From: Bradyrhizobium ontarionense
Lineage (GTDB): Bacteria > Pseudomonadota > Alphaproteobacteria > Rhizobiales > Xanthobacteraceae
DNA length: 64,000 bases
Reading direction: 5' to 3'
Assembly: GCF_021088345.1 (NCBI RefSeq)
Contig: NZ_CP088156.1
Location: 4,154,001 to 4,218,000, forward strand
A model generated the notes under the pieces. The model was not told the DNA's origin and made no database searches. It saw only the letters and a program-made list of their open reading frames with translations. The translations under genes were made by a program, and so were the position numbers. Positions 7,990 through 16,341 of this stretch are shown piece by piece. How positions within the stretch are numbered: the first letter of the stretch is position 1; each line of letters opens with the position of its first letter.

Positions 7990-8238
7990 TCGGTGCGATC
8001 GGCGCCACGCTGCACATCACACGCTGCAGAGAAAATGTAGCAAGTTGTTGCAGAACATCGACGTGCGGCGTGGAAATTTGTCGCGCATGTCATCGTGGCG
8101 ATCGGTCGCTGCACTGCATTTCGGCAAAGTCTATTTCGTTGCGACTTCGTTCCACCGGCGCATTTTGTCGGTCGATCGCGTCTAGCTCTGTATTGGCTGC
8201 ATTGTATTGGTTTCAGTGCAGTGGCTTCAGCTACGATG
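7990..8238. other. Intergenic, nothing recognised
   Basis: Convergent space between the Lys/Ala-rich gene and the 3' end of the sbn operon. No hairpin with a T tract, no repeat and no gene was found. Confidence 0.5.
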
Positions 8239-9492
8239 TCATTGCCTGTCTCCGCCGATCGAGATTTCCTGCCACGCATCAGGGGAGATCACCGGCAAAT
8301 TGTCCGGTGCGGGAACCGCCCTCAAATCCTTCAGGCCGGTTCCCGTAGACAGGCAAACGACGCGGTCTTGCGGCGCAATGACGCCGCGCTCCCGCAAGCG
8401 CTCGAAGGCAGCAAATCCCGCCGCACTGGATGGTTCGCAGAACACGCCGAAGCGCGACGCCATCATCCGTGTCGCCGCGACGATCTCGTCGTCATCGACG
8501 GCAACGGCCGTGCCCCTGGACGCCGAGAGCGCCGCCAGCGCCGCGGTCAGATCGCGCGGCTGTGCAACGGTGATGCTGTCCGCAATCGTATGGTGCGGCG
8601 GGTTGTTCGCATGCCTGGCCCATTCCGGATCAAAGCGCCTGGTGATCAGGTCCGAGGCGGCGGACTGGGCGGCGACCAGGCGGGGCATGGAGGACAACAG
8701 ATCCAGCGCGACCAGCTCATGGAAGCCCTTCCATATGCCACTCAGGATATTGCCGTCGCCGGTCGGGACGATCACCCAGTCCGGCGCCTGCCATCCCAGT
8801 TGCTCGGCAATTTCGAACGCACAGGTCTTCTTGCCTTCCCTCGTGAACGGATTGAGCCCGGTGCTGCGATTATAGAGTCCCTTCGCGAGCGAAACCGTCC
8901 GGGCCAGCGCATAGGCATCATCGTAGCTTCCGTCGACGCGATAGATCGAGGCGCCATGGGCCATGATCTGGGTGAGCTTGGCGCCAGGAATGGTGCGCGG
9001 AACCAGCACAGTCACCTTGATGCCGGCGGCAGCCCCGATGCAGGCCAGCGATGCAGCCGCATTCCCGGTCGAGGCCACGATCACATCGGTCACGCCATGC
9101 GCCGCCGCGACCGCAACGACGGCCTCGCTGGCGCGATCCTTGAGCGACCCGCTGGGATTGCGGGCCTCATCCTTCAGGAAGAACCGCGTTCCGCGATAGT
9201 CGCCGAAATCATAGAGCGGGGTCCAGCCGACACCGAGCCGGGTGCCAAAAGCACGATCGACGGGCAGCAGCGGTGCGTAGCGCCAGAGCGACTGCGCGTT
9301 GTCCTCCACGCTCGCCAGCAGGGCCGCACGCGTCGCCGGCTGCAGGTCGCAGCTGACGGACAGGTTCTCCTGCTTCGCGCAATCACACAGGCTGCTGTCC
9401 GGACCGATGTCATGCCATCGCCCACAGCCGACGCAATTCGCCTGTTTCCAACGAAGACGATTGGCGTGACGCGCCCGATCCGGTCCCTGCAT
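8239..9492 (-). CDS. Threonine-synthase-like PLP enzyme
   Basis: A fold-type II PLP enzyme of the threonine synthase group, 417 residues from the ATG at 9492 (a TTG at 9531 overlapping the sbnB stop is an alternative). The PLP lysine is in NPSGSLKDRAS, the phosphate-binding loop in ASTGNAAAS, and a Gly-rich STGTGLKD lies near the C-terminus. An N-terminal zinc-ribbon-like CVGCG...CDC is typical of one threonine synthase subgroup. It is the last gene of a tight operon sbnA-sbnB-this, so it probably acts in non-protein amino acid supply (for example beta-replacement or elimination on phosphoserine/phosphothreonine) rather than housekeeping threonine synthesis. The specific reaction is not deducible. 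Confidence 0.82.
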   Translation of the reverse strand: MQGPDRARHANRLRWKQANCVGCGRWHDIGPDSSLCDCAKQENLSVSCDLQPATRAALLASVEDNAQSLWRYAPLLPVDRAFGTRLGVGWTPLYDFGDYRGTRFFLKDEARNPSGSLKDRASEAVVAVAAAHGVTDVIVASTGNAAASLACIGAAAGIKVTVLVPRTIPGAKLTQIMAHGASIYRVDGSYDDAYALARTVSLAKGLYNRSTGLNPFTREGKKTCAFEIAEQLGWQAPDWVIVPTGDGNILSGIWKGFHELVALDLLSSMPRLVAAQSAASDLITRRFDPEWARHANNPPHHTIADSITVAQPRDLTAALAALSASRGTAVAVDDDEIVAATRMMASRFGVFCEPSSAAGFAAFERLRERGVIAPQDRVVCLSTGTGLKDLRAVPAPDNLPVISPDAWQEISIGGDRQ

Positions 9493-9527
9493 CTCGATCC
9501 GCTCACGACGCCCCTGCGACCTCGTAA

Positions 9528-10529
9528 TCAAGAAACGAAGAAGTCGTCGATCATGCGCGCGCGTCCGCCGGCGACCGCGCGCTCATGCACGAAGTGCGCG
9601 AGTGCAATGTCCAAGACGCCAAGGCCAAACGGAGAAAATATCCGGGCCCGGCTGCGGTCGGGCTGCAGGCGCTCGGAGATCAGGTCACCGATCGTTCCGT
9701 TCACGAAAGACCGCGACCCCGTGCGTTGCTCGGCGAGATGGACCGACGTCTGCGCCTTCAGGCAATGCTCGACATCATCGACGACGTTCTGCGCCGACAG
9801 GATGACGTCGACACCGAGATCGCGCAGCGACACATGGAGCACGGTCTGCTCCGGCGTGAACAGCGCGGGATCGTCGATATAGGGCCTGGCGGCGGTGGTG
9901 GCGAACACCACGAGATCCGCGCCCTCGATCGCATGCCGCGCGCTGGCTGCGGACTCGGCCCGCATTCCTGACTGCTGCAGACTCTCGCAGAGCTCCCGCG
10001 CACGTGCGGCGATCAGATCGTGCACCTGGAACTGCTCCACGCTCCATCCCGTCGCCAGCATGAAGTCGACGATGGTCTTCGCGATCGGACCGGCGCCGAT
10101 GACGGCAACCCGTTCCGCCCGCTTGCCGCGATGCAGGATCCCGGCCGCCAGGGTCGCCGAGGCCGCCGTCCGCGCCGCGCTGATCTGTGATCCCTCGAGG
10201 CACGCATAGGGAAAGCCGGTGGCCATGTCGTTCAGCACAACCACCGCCGAGGCGCGCGCGAGCGGAATGTCCCTGTTCTCCGGAAAGCTTGCGATCCATT
10301 TGATGCCGGCGATGTCGTCCGCGCCGCGCAAGCGTGCGGGCAGTGCGATGATGCGGGCCGTCGGCTTGTCGTCGAACCGCAAGAAATAGCTGTCCGGATT
10401 GGTCGTCCGGGCTGCGTGATGAAGCAAATAGGTATCGCGCACGAGCGCCAGAATCTCGGGCTTGCTCTCCGACAGGATGGCGGAGATCGCCGGGCCGCCG
10501 ATCACGTCGAAGCGCTGTCGCGAGTCCAT
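9528..10529 (-). CDS. sbnB: 2,3-diaminopropionate biosynthesis protein SbnB
   Basis: A 333-residue member of the ornithine cyclodeaminase/mu-crystallin family, SbnB type. Known SbnB oxidatively cleaves N-(1-amino-1-carboxy-2-ethyl)-glutamate with NAD to give L-2,3-diaminopropionate and 2-oxoglutarate. Visible here are the substrate-binding YFLRFDDKPTARIIALPA region, SAARTAASATLAAGIL and the dinucleotide loop VAVIGAGPIAKTI. The ATG immediately follows the sbnA stop codon, with GGGGACG as Shine-Dalgarno inside sbnA. Pairing with sbnA makes the assignment much stronger than the family alone. Confidence 0.92.
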   Translation of the reverse strand: MDSRQRFDVIGGPAISAILSESKPEILALVRDTYLLHHAARTTNPDSYFLRFDDKPTARIIALPARLRGADDIAGIKWIASFPENRDIPLARASAVVVLNDMATGFPYACLEGSQISAARTAASATLAAGILHRGKRAERVAVIGAGPIAKTIVDFMLATGWSVEQFQVHDLIAARARELCESLQQSGMRAESAASARHAIEGADLVVFATTAARPYIDDPALFTPEQTVLHVSLRDLGVDVILSAQNVVDDVEHCLKAQTSVHLAEQRTGSRSFVNGTIGDLISERLQPDRSRARIFSPFGLGVLDIALAHFVHERAVAGGRARMIDDFFVS

Positions 10530-11639
10530 TTACGTCCCCGTCTGCTGCTGCTTCGCCTGATCGCGCCGATAGCTCGCAACCTCCCGACAGCGGTTTGCGA
10601 TGATCGTCACTTCACGGCTGTGCCGCGCCACGATCTCCTTCAATGGCTCGCATGGCAACGGCGCCTGGCCATCATCGGGCATGGTGGCGCCGGTCCCGTA
10701 GGATGACCTGACCCAGTCCGGCGAATAGATGGTATCCATATATTTGTCACCGAGATCGGGAGAGATCGCGACGACGGTGCTATCGGCGTCGAAGAATGCT
10801 GCATCGGCGGCGATTGCCGCCAGCACCGAGCCGGTCGATCCGCCCAGAAGCAGCCCCTGCCGCCGCGCCAGGCGATGGCACATCCTGATGGCATCGATTT
10901 CGGGGACGTAGACAATGCGGTCCAGAAGCTCGGGATCGGCCAGCTCCGGCCGCCGGCTGGTCCCGATCCCCGGGATCAGCCGCCGTCCCTTCCGGTTCGG
11001 ATCGAACGTCACCGATCCTTCCGGCTCGACCGCCACCACCATCGTGTCAGGCGAGAGCTCGGCAAAACGCCTTGCCAGTCCCATGACCGTTCCGGTCGTA
11101 CCGGAGCCGACATAGAGATGGCTCACCTCCGGAATCTCATCGAGGATTTCGAGCGCCGTCCATTCCTCGTGCGCGCGCGCGTTGAACTCATTGGCGTATT
11201 GATTCAGCCAGACATAGTCGCTGTTGTCTCGCAGGAGATCGCGGATGCATGTGATCCGCGTCTCCAGATAGCCGCCATTGGCGTCCTTGGAATCGACGAT
11301 GATCGTACGGCCACCATAGGCCTCGATGCTGCGCAGGTTGACCGCGGAGACATTGGGATCCGTCACGCAGATGAACGCGTATCCGCGCAAGCTGCAGATC
11401 AGCGCGAGCGCGATGCCGAGATTCCCGGAAGATGACTCGATGATGGTCGAGCGATGCGGCTCGATCAGTCCCCGCCGCTCCAGCTCCGCGATCATGAACA
11501 GAGCGGGTTTGATCTTGATTGATCCGGTGACGTTATAGCCTTCCATCTTCAGAACCACGCGGCCCCTGTCGACCAGTCCGGGAAGTTCGAAGAAGAGATT
11601 CTGTACCAGCAGATCAAGTGGATTGGTGAGGATCGACAT
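10530..11639 (-). CDS. sbnA: 2,3-diaminopropionate biosynthesis protein SbnA
   Basis: A 369-residue PLP enzyme of the cysteine synthase family. Known SbnA joins O-phospho-L-serine and glutamate to make the SbnB substrate. The PLP lysine is in NVTGSIKIKPA, the phosphate loop in SSGNLGIALA, and the Gly-rich GSGTTGTVMG and GGSTGSV are present. The ATG at 11639 is preceded by GTGGAAG; a GTG at 11669 would add ten residues without a ribosome site. It is the first gene of the sbnA-sbnB-PLP enzyme operon and diverges from the luciferase-like monooxygenase gene. The predicted product matches the diamino-acid-like code of the first NRPS module of the island. Confidence 0.93.
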   Translation of the reverse strand: MSILTNPLDLLVQNLFFELPGLVDRGRVVLKMEGYNVTGSIKIKPALFMIAELERRGLIEPHRSTIIESSSGNLGIALALICSLRGYAFICVTDPNVSAVNLRSIEAYGGRTIIVDSKDANGGYLETRITCIRDLLRDNSDYVWLNQYANEFNARAHEEWTALEILDEIPEVSHLYVGSGTTGTVMGLARRFAELSPDTMVVAVEPEGSVTFDPNRKGRRLIPGIGTSRRPELADPELLDRIVYVPEIDAIRMCHRLARRQGLLLGGSTGSVLAAIAADAAFFDADSTVVAISPDLGDKYMDTIYSPDWVRSSYGTGATMPDDGQAPLPCEPLKEIVARHSREVTIIANRCREVASYRRDQAKQQQTGT

Positions 11640-11662
11640 GCTTCCACTATTCACTCTGATTC

Positions 11663-11693
11663 GAGACACGTTGAACTTTGAGACACGTTGAAC
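11663..11693 (+). repeat. 14-bp tandem direct repeat upstream of sbnA
   Basis: GAGACACGTTGAAC occurs at 11663-11676 and again, identical, at 11680-11693, centre to centre 17 bp. It lies just upstream of the sbnA ATG. It could be a pair of regulator half-sites or leader structure; function unknown. Confidence 0.7.
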
Positions 11694-11832
11694 GCGGCAA
11701 ATCCCCGGCCGTTAAAGCCTCGCGCAGAGGCGGCCTCCCCTCAGCCTTCACTGAAACAAATCTGAATTGAAACAAGCCCGAACGCCTATGCCACCAATCA
11801 ACTTCGCAGCACAACTTCACAAAAGTATTGCA

Positions 11833-11846
11833 TTGTTCAATAACAA
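11833..11846. promoter_or_regulatory. Candidate Crp/Fnr-type operator
   Basis: TTGTTCAATAACAA is a perfect TTGTT-N4-AACAA palindrome and also fits TTG-N8-CAA, the general form of Fnr/FixK/Nnr boxes. It is inside the AT-rich divergent promoter of sbnA and the luciferase-like monooxygenase gene. In AT-rich DNA such a match can arise by chance. Confidence 0.4.
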
Positions 11847-12164
11847 CGTAAAGATGTATTTATGTAATTTGCTCAGCGTACGCGACGCAGGATGTCGCAA
11901 CGATGTTTCGATCGCCTGCATTCGAACACGGCGGCCGGCGTAGCTTCACGTACGTTGCAGCTGCCGGTCGCGAACCGTCACTCATTGGAAATTCAAGTCA
12001 ACGCGCAGCAATGCGCATTGCCAAACAACCTGAAATAGACAATTTTGACAATTTGCAATTATCTACAAGATCAACCACCGGCAACCGGCACACGTGCGTT
12101 TCGTCCGCTTTTCCCACTGTTGCTCTTCTGACGTTCTGTTTCTCTCACCCGATGGTCGTTGACA

Positions 12165-13232
12165 ATGAAGTTCTCATTGTTCTTCGAGATGCAGGTCCCC
12201 GACCCGACGCCGGACAGGGAAGTCGCGGTCTTCCGCAATTGCGTCGAGCAGGCGAAGCTCGCCGATGAACTCGGCTATCATTGCATCTGGGGGGTCGAGC
12301 ATCACGGCCTGTATGAATATTCGCACTCGTCGGCACCGGAGATCTTCCTGGCCTACGTTGCAGCGCAGACCAAGCGGATCCGCATCGGCCATGGCTGCAC
12401 GCTGCTGCCCCATCGCTACAATCATCCGATCAGGATCGCCGAGCGCATCGCGACCCTCGACATCCTCTCGCAGGGGCGCGTGAACTGGGGAACGGCGAAA
12501 TCCGGCACCAGGGTCGAGCGCGAGGCCTTCGAGATCGACGCGGACAGTCTTCACGCGCAGTGGCGCGAGGCCGTCGAAATGATCCCGCGGATGTGGGAAA
12601 CGGATGTCTTCAGCCACAAGGGGCGCTTCTTCGACATTCCACCGACCTGCATCGTCCCCAAGCCGGTGCAGAAGCCGCACCCTCCGATCTTCGCGGCCTG
12701 CTCGAAGCCCGAGCAGGCGGTGGAGGTGGGCGAGCTCGGTCTCGGCGCCCTCAACCTGGCGATCTATCAGGACGAGATGCTGGCAAAAAGGGTGTCGGCG
12801 TATCGCGCGGCAATGGCCCGGGCGAAGCCGCTCGGCCGGCAGCTCAACAATCATTTTGCCTGCAATCCGGCTACGCTGGTTCTCAAGGATGACCGCAGGG
12901 CCTGCCAGTACGGCTTCCGGGGCGCGCTCTTCTTCCTGAAAGCCATGGTGCATTACTACGGCGTCAACAGGCCCGTCGGCAGGATCAACATCTCCAGGGA
13001 CTTTCTTCCCGACGATCAGCTGCAGCGCTTCATGGATCAGCGCAACACGCCGCAGTCGCAGCTTTCCTCGATCATCGGCGATCCCAGCTCCGCGCGGGAG
13101 ATGGTCCAGCGCTTCGTCGATGTTGGAGTCGACGAGCTGATTCTGGTGATGCAGACCGGGACCACGCCCCACGAGATTACAATGGAGTCGATACGCACCT
13201 TCGGCGAGGAGGTGATGCCGCAATTCTCCTAG
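12165..13232 (+). CDS. Luciferase-like flavin monooxygenase
   Basis: A 355-residue LLM-class flavin-dependent oxidoreductase (TIM-barrel, uses FMNH2 supplied by a reductase). Family marks: MKFSLFFEMQ start, GVEHHGLYEYSHSSAPEIFLAYVAAQTKRIRIG in the N-terminal third, HPIRIAERIATLDILSQGRVNWG and KPVQKPHPPIFAA. The ATG at 12165 matches the usual family start MKFSLF; no clear Shine-Dalgarno is seen. It faces the AsnB-like gene on the same strand 99 bp on. Proteins of this class are frequent tailoring enzymes of NRPS clusters; here it could hydroxylate an amine or carbon of a building block or of the product. Confidence 0.88.
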   Translation: MKFSLFFEMQVPDPTPDREVAVFRNCVEQAKLADELGYHCIWGVEHHGLYEYSHSSAPEIFLAYVAAQTKRIRIGHGCTLLPHRYNHPIRIAERIATLDILSQGRVNWGTAKSGTRVEREAFEIDADSLHAQWREAVEMIPRMWETDVFSHKGRFFDIPPTCIVPKPVQKPHPPIFAACSKPEQAVEVGELGLGALNLAIYQDEMLAKRVSAYRAAMARAKPLGRQLNNHFACNPATLVLKDDRRACQYGFRGALFFLKAMVHYYGVNRPVGRINISRDFLPDDQLQRFMDQRNTPQSQLSSIIGDPSSAREMVQRFVDVGVDELILVMQTGTTPHEITMESIRTFGEEVMPQFS

Positions 13233-13331
13233 GCATCTCCCCTGGCGCCGGCTCGGACCGATGGACACTGAACTGAACTGCAAGGTTGGAATCGCGGCGG
13301 CGTCGACGTCGCGGCTATTGGGCTCACGACA

Positions 13332-15197
13332 TTGTGCGGAATCTGCGGAATCTTCCGGATATCAGGCGACCAGCGCGTCTCGTCCGACGTCATCGAGGCG
13401 ATGACGCAGACGCTTGCCCATCGCGGCCCTGACGATCGCGGGCATTTCGTCAGGGACGGCGTCGGGCTGGGCTTTCGCCGGCTGAGCATCATCGACCTGT
13501 TCACCGGCAACCAGCCGCTGGCCAACGAGGATCAGACCATTTTCCTCGTATGCAATGGCGAGATTTTCAATCACCGCCAGCTTCGCGAGGAGATGATCGC
13601 GAGGGGACACCGCTTCCGCTCCCAGACCGATGTCGAAGTGCTGATCCATCTCTATGAGGAGCTGGGCGACGATTTTCTCGGCCGGCTCAACGGGCAGTTC
13701 GCCTTCATGCTGTTCGACAGCGTCCGCAACCGGCTGTTCGGCGCACGCGACCAGTTCGGAGTCGCGCCGCTGTTCTATGCGACGATCGGGCGCGACTTCG
13801 TGTTCGGCTCCGAGATCAAGGCCATCCTGGCTCATCCGGGGATCGAACGCCGGGTGGATCTCACCGGCCTCGACCAGGTGCTCTCGCTGCCCGGCCTGGT
13901 CAGTCCACGAACCATGTTCGCGGGCGTGAGCAGCCTGCCGCCGGGCCATTGCATCACCGTAAACCAGCACGGGGTCAGCACCGCCCCGTTCTGGGACCTG
14001 CGTTTCCCGCGCGAAAGCGAGGGCCACGAACAGCGGACAGAGGCGTCCTACCGAGAGGAGATCGAGCATTGCCTGGTCAAATCCGTCCGCCGGCGCCTCC
14101 AGGCGGATGTCCCGGTCGGCGCCTATCTGAGCGGCGGGCTGGACTCCTCGCTGGTCACCAGCATCATGCAGGCCAATGTCCCCGACCCGGTACGGACCTT
14201 CTCGATCGCCTTCGAGCAGCAGTTGATCGACGAGCGGCAGTATCAGCGCATCGCCGCCCGCGAGTTCGGCTGCCGGCATCACGAGGTCGAACTCGACGTT
14301 ACCGCAATCGAAAGCCGGCTGCGCACCGCGATCTGGCACGCCGAATGTCCGTTGAAGGAAACCTACAATACCGCGTCGCTGGTGTTGTCTGCCGCGGCGC
14401 GGGCGCATGGCGTGCCGGTCGTGCTCAGCGGCGAGGGGGCCGACGAGCTGTTTGCCGGCTATCTCGGCTATCGCTTCGACGCCTTTCGCCGCGCGCGCGG
14501 CGTCCAGAGGCCGACTGCGGCGAAGGAGGCCGAGCTGCGATGCCGCGTATTCGGCGATGCCACCATCTTCTACGAGAAGAACCTGACGGATATCGAGGCT
14601 GCAAAACTGGCGCTGTATTCGCCTGCGCTCGGAGCGCTGTTTCCGGAGTTCGACTTCACCAGGTCCGATGTGATCGACACCAGCCGGATCAAGGACATCC
14701 ACCCGCTGCACCAGCGCTCCTATCTGGACATGAAACTCCGGCTCGGCGACCATCTGGTCGGCGATCACGGCGATCGCATGCTGATGGCGAACGGGGTCGA
14801 GGGCCGGTTTCCGTTTCTCGACATCGAAGTCGCCGAACTGGCCTGCCGGATCCCGCCGGACCTGAAATTGCAAAGCTATCAGGAGAAATACATCCTGAAG
14901 GAGGTGGCGCGGAAATACGTGCCGCAAGTGATCGTCGAACGCGAAAAATACGGCTTCAACGCGCCTGGGACGCCGTTCCTGCTGCGCAGTGGCGTCGAAT
15001 GGGTCGAGCAATTGCTGTCGCCCGAGACGATCCGGCGGCAGGGCTATTTCGACCCGGGTGCGATCGCCGAACTGAAGCAGCGCTACGCCCAGCCCGACTT
15101 TCAGCTCAACGTGCCGACCGAGGACGATGTGCTCATGACCGTATTGACCTTCGGACTGTTTCTCGAGGCCTTCGACATGCCCGATCTCGGCTCATGA
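13332..15197 (+). CDS. Glutamine-dependent asparagine synthetase homologue
   Basis: A 621-residue AsnB-type amidotransferase. The N-terminal class II glutaminase begins MCGICGIF, whose Cys2 is the nucleophile. Because the Cys must follow the initiator, the TTG at 13332 is the start even though it is a rare codon. The synthetase domain has the PP-loop YLSGGLDSSLV (about residue 270) and GEGADELFAGY (about 370). Both halves look intact, so it should make an amide (or release NH3) with ATP and glutamine. Inside this island it is more likely to amidate a pathway intermediate or a carboxyl group than to supply asparagine. It precedes the kinase gene by 58 bp. Confidence 0.9.
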   Translation: MCGICGIFRISGDQRVSSDVIEAMTQTLAHRGPDDRGHFVRDGVGLGFRRLSIIDLFTGNQPLANEDQTIFLVCNGEIFNHRQLREEMIARGHRFRSQTDVEVLIHLYEELGDDFLGRLNGQFAFMLFDSVRNRLFGARDQFGVAPLFYATIGRDFVFGSEIKAILAHPGIERRVDLTGLDQVLSLPGLVSPRTMFAGVSSLPPGHCITVNQHGVSTAPFWDLRFPRESEGHEQRTEASYREEIEHCLVKSVRRRLQADVPVGAYLSGGLDSSLVTSIMQANVPDPVRTFSIAFEQQLIDERQYQRIAAREFGCRHHEVELDVTAIESRLRTAIWHAECPLKETYNTASLVLSAAARAHGVPVVLSGEGADELFAGYLGYRFDAFRRARGVQRPTAAKEAELRCRVFGDATIFYEKNLTDIEAAKLALYSPALGALFPEFDFTRSDVIDTSRIKDIHPLHQRSYLDMKLRLGDHLVGDHGDRMLMANGVEGRFPFLDIEVAELACRIPPDLKLQSYQEKYILKEVARKYVPQVIVEREKYGFNAPGTPFLLRSGVEWVEQLLSPETIRRQGYFDPGAIAELKQRYAQPDFQLNVPTEDDVLMTVLTFGLFLEAFDMPDLGS

Positions 15198-15255
15198 AAC
15201 ATTCGGCTCAAGAATAACTCCTCGCTCACCAGCCGAGCGACGACCGGAGATATGA

Positions 15256-15891
15256 ATGGACAAGCGACAGGCGGCCGCGGTGGCAAAGCAAGATGATCCG
15301 AGCCTGGTCATTGCCGTCAGCGGCACCTCGGGTGCCGGGAAGTCGAGCGTCATTGCGACCACGGCCGAGATGCTGATGGGCGCTGCGCGGCTGCATTTCG
15401 ACGACTATGTGACGCTCGGCAACGACATTGCGCAGATACGGGCGTGGATCGATGCGGGGGCCGATCCCGACGAGATCAAGACACCCGTGATGGCGGTCGA
15501 TCTGCGCAACCTGATTTCCGGCAAGCCGGTGCAGCCGCCGAATGGCGGCAGCATCGTCCATCCGGCCAACTACATCATGATCGAGGAGCCGTTCGGACGC
15601 GCCCGGCAAGAACTCGCCGGCCTGATCGATCTCACTGTCTATATCGACGTCCCTCCCGAAGTCGCCCTCGCCCGCAGGATCGTCCGCGAAATCGCATCGC
15701 CGCAGAAGCAGGCCGCCCAGCTGGTCGGAGAGATCGAAGGCCAGCTGCTGGCATTTCTTGCAATCGGCCGCGACGCCTATCTGGCCGCCGCGCGCGCCGC
15801 CCGGGACTCCGCCGACCTTCTGCTCGACGGCATGCTGCCGGTCGACGAACTCGCCGCCAGCATCGTCGAAGAGGTTCGCCGCCGCAGCTGA
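15256..15891 (+). CDS. P-loop kinase, uridine-kinase-like
   Basis: A 211-residue P-loop NTPase with Walker A GTSGAGKSS at about residues 24-32, a following HFDDYV that resembles the Walker-B/DD of uridine or pantothenate kinases, and a lid region ARRIVREIA near residue 140. ATG at 15256 with GGAG upstream. It is in line with the AsnB-like gene. The substrate is unknown. Phosphorylation of an amino acid or alcohol precursor would make chemical sense beside SbnA, which uses phosphoserine, but this is a guess. Confidence 0.75.
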   Translation: MDKRQAAAVAKQDDPSLVIAVSGTSGAGKSSVIATTAEMLMGAARLHFDDYVTLGNDIAQIRAWIDAGADPDEIKTPVMAVDLRNLISGKPVQPPNGGSIVHPANYIMIEEPFGRARQELAGLIDLTVYIDVPPEVALARRIVREIASPQKQAAQLVGEIEGQLLAFLAIGRDAYLAAARAARDSADLLLDGMLPVDELAASIVEEVRRRS

Positions 15892-15990
15892 ACGTCGCCC
15901 CCAGCACAAGACGTATTGCGTTGCAAAACAACTCATTCAGTATTGATCATCCAGCGGAGGCCGGGACATTTCGACATGACGGGAGAACCG

Positions 15991-16341
15991 ATGTCGAACG
16001 GACATGATGCGACGCCGGGGCTGGAACCGGCACCGGAGTTCTACGCACGAAGGTCGCCGGAGCTGCCGCGATCACCATTCTGCTCGACCGATGAGGCCGC
16101 GATACGATGGCTGGATGACTTGCTATCCCAGAAGGGTCTCGACGCCTCCCGCTGGCCCGCGCGCGCGAACGCATCAGAGCCCAGATCCGGCTCCCAGCCC
16201 GACTACCGGCGCGTGACATGCTCGCCGATGCTCAGATGGCACTTGCCGCCCGGCTTCGGTTGCGAGAGCAACGCCAGCCGGTCGCCGAACCGCGCCATGG
16301 TCAGGGCGCCTGCAGTCCGGACACCGAGAATCGGCTCCTGA
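15991..16341 (+). CDS. Hypothetical small protein, doubtful
   Basis: A possible 116-residue reading frame starting MSNGHDATPGLEPAPEF, with GGGAGA 8 bases before the ATG (an in-frame ATG also at 15976). The first 70 residues, including AAIRWLDDLLSQKGLD, look protein-like. The last 45 overlap the 3' end of the convergent phosphoesterase gene and look like antisense translation. The gene may be real but truncated or frameshifted near 16200. No family recognised. Confidence 0.3.
   Translation: MSNGHDATPGLEPAPEFYARRSPELPRSPFCSTDEAAIRWLDDLLSQKGLDASRWPARANASEPRSGSQPDYRRVTCSPMLRWHLPPGFGCESNASRSPNRAMVRAPAVRTPRIGS

Larger units (their letters stand above)
11640..12164. promoter_or_regulatory. AT-rich divergent promoter region
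   Basis: A 525-bp gap between the divergent sbnA and monooxygenase genes with no credible coding. It is much richer in A+T than its neighbours, especially 11800-11880. It holds a 14-bp direct repeat GAGACACGTTGAAC at 11663-11676 and 11680-11693, a TGAAACAA pair at 11752 and 11768, and a TTGTT-N4-AACAA palindrome (separate entry). It probably carries both promoters and one or more regulator sites. Confidence 0.55.

Noticed and set aside
11903-12268. 121-aa plus-strand frame upstream of the luciferase-like gene
   Set aside because: No ribosome site, overlaps the start of the monooxygenase in another frame and has random composition.
13332-15197. Beta-lactam synthetase instead of asparagine-synthetase-type amidotransferase
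   Set aside because: Beta-lactam-forming relatives lose the glutaminase Cys2; here MCGICG and the whole glutaminase domain are intact.
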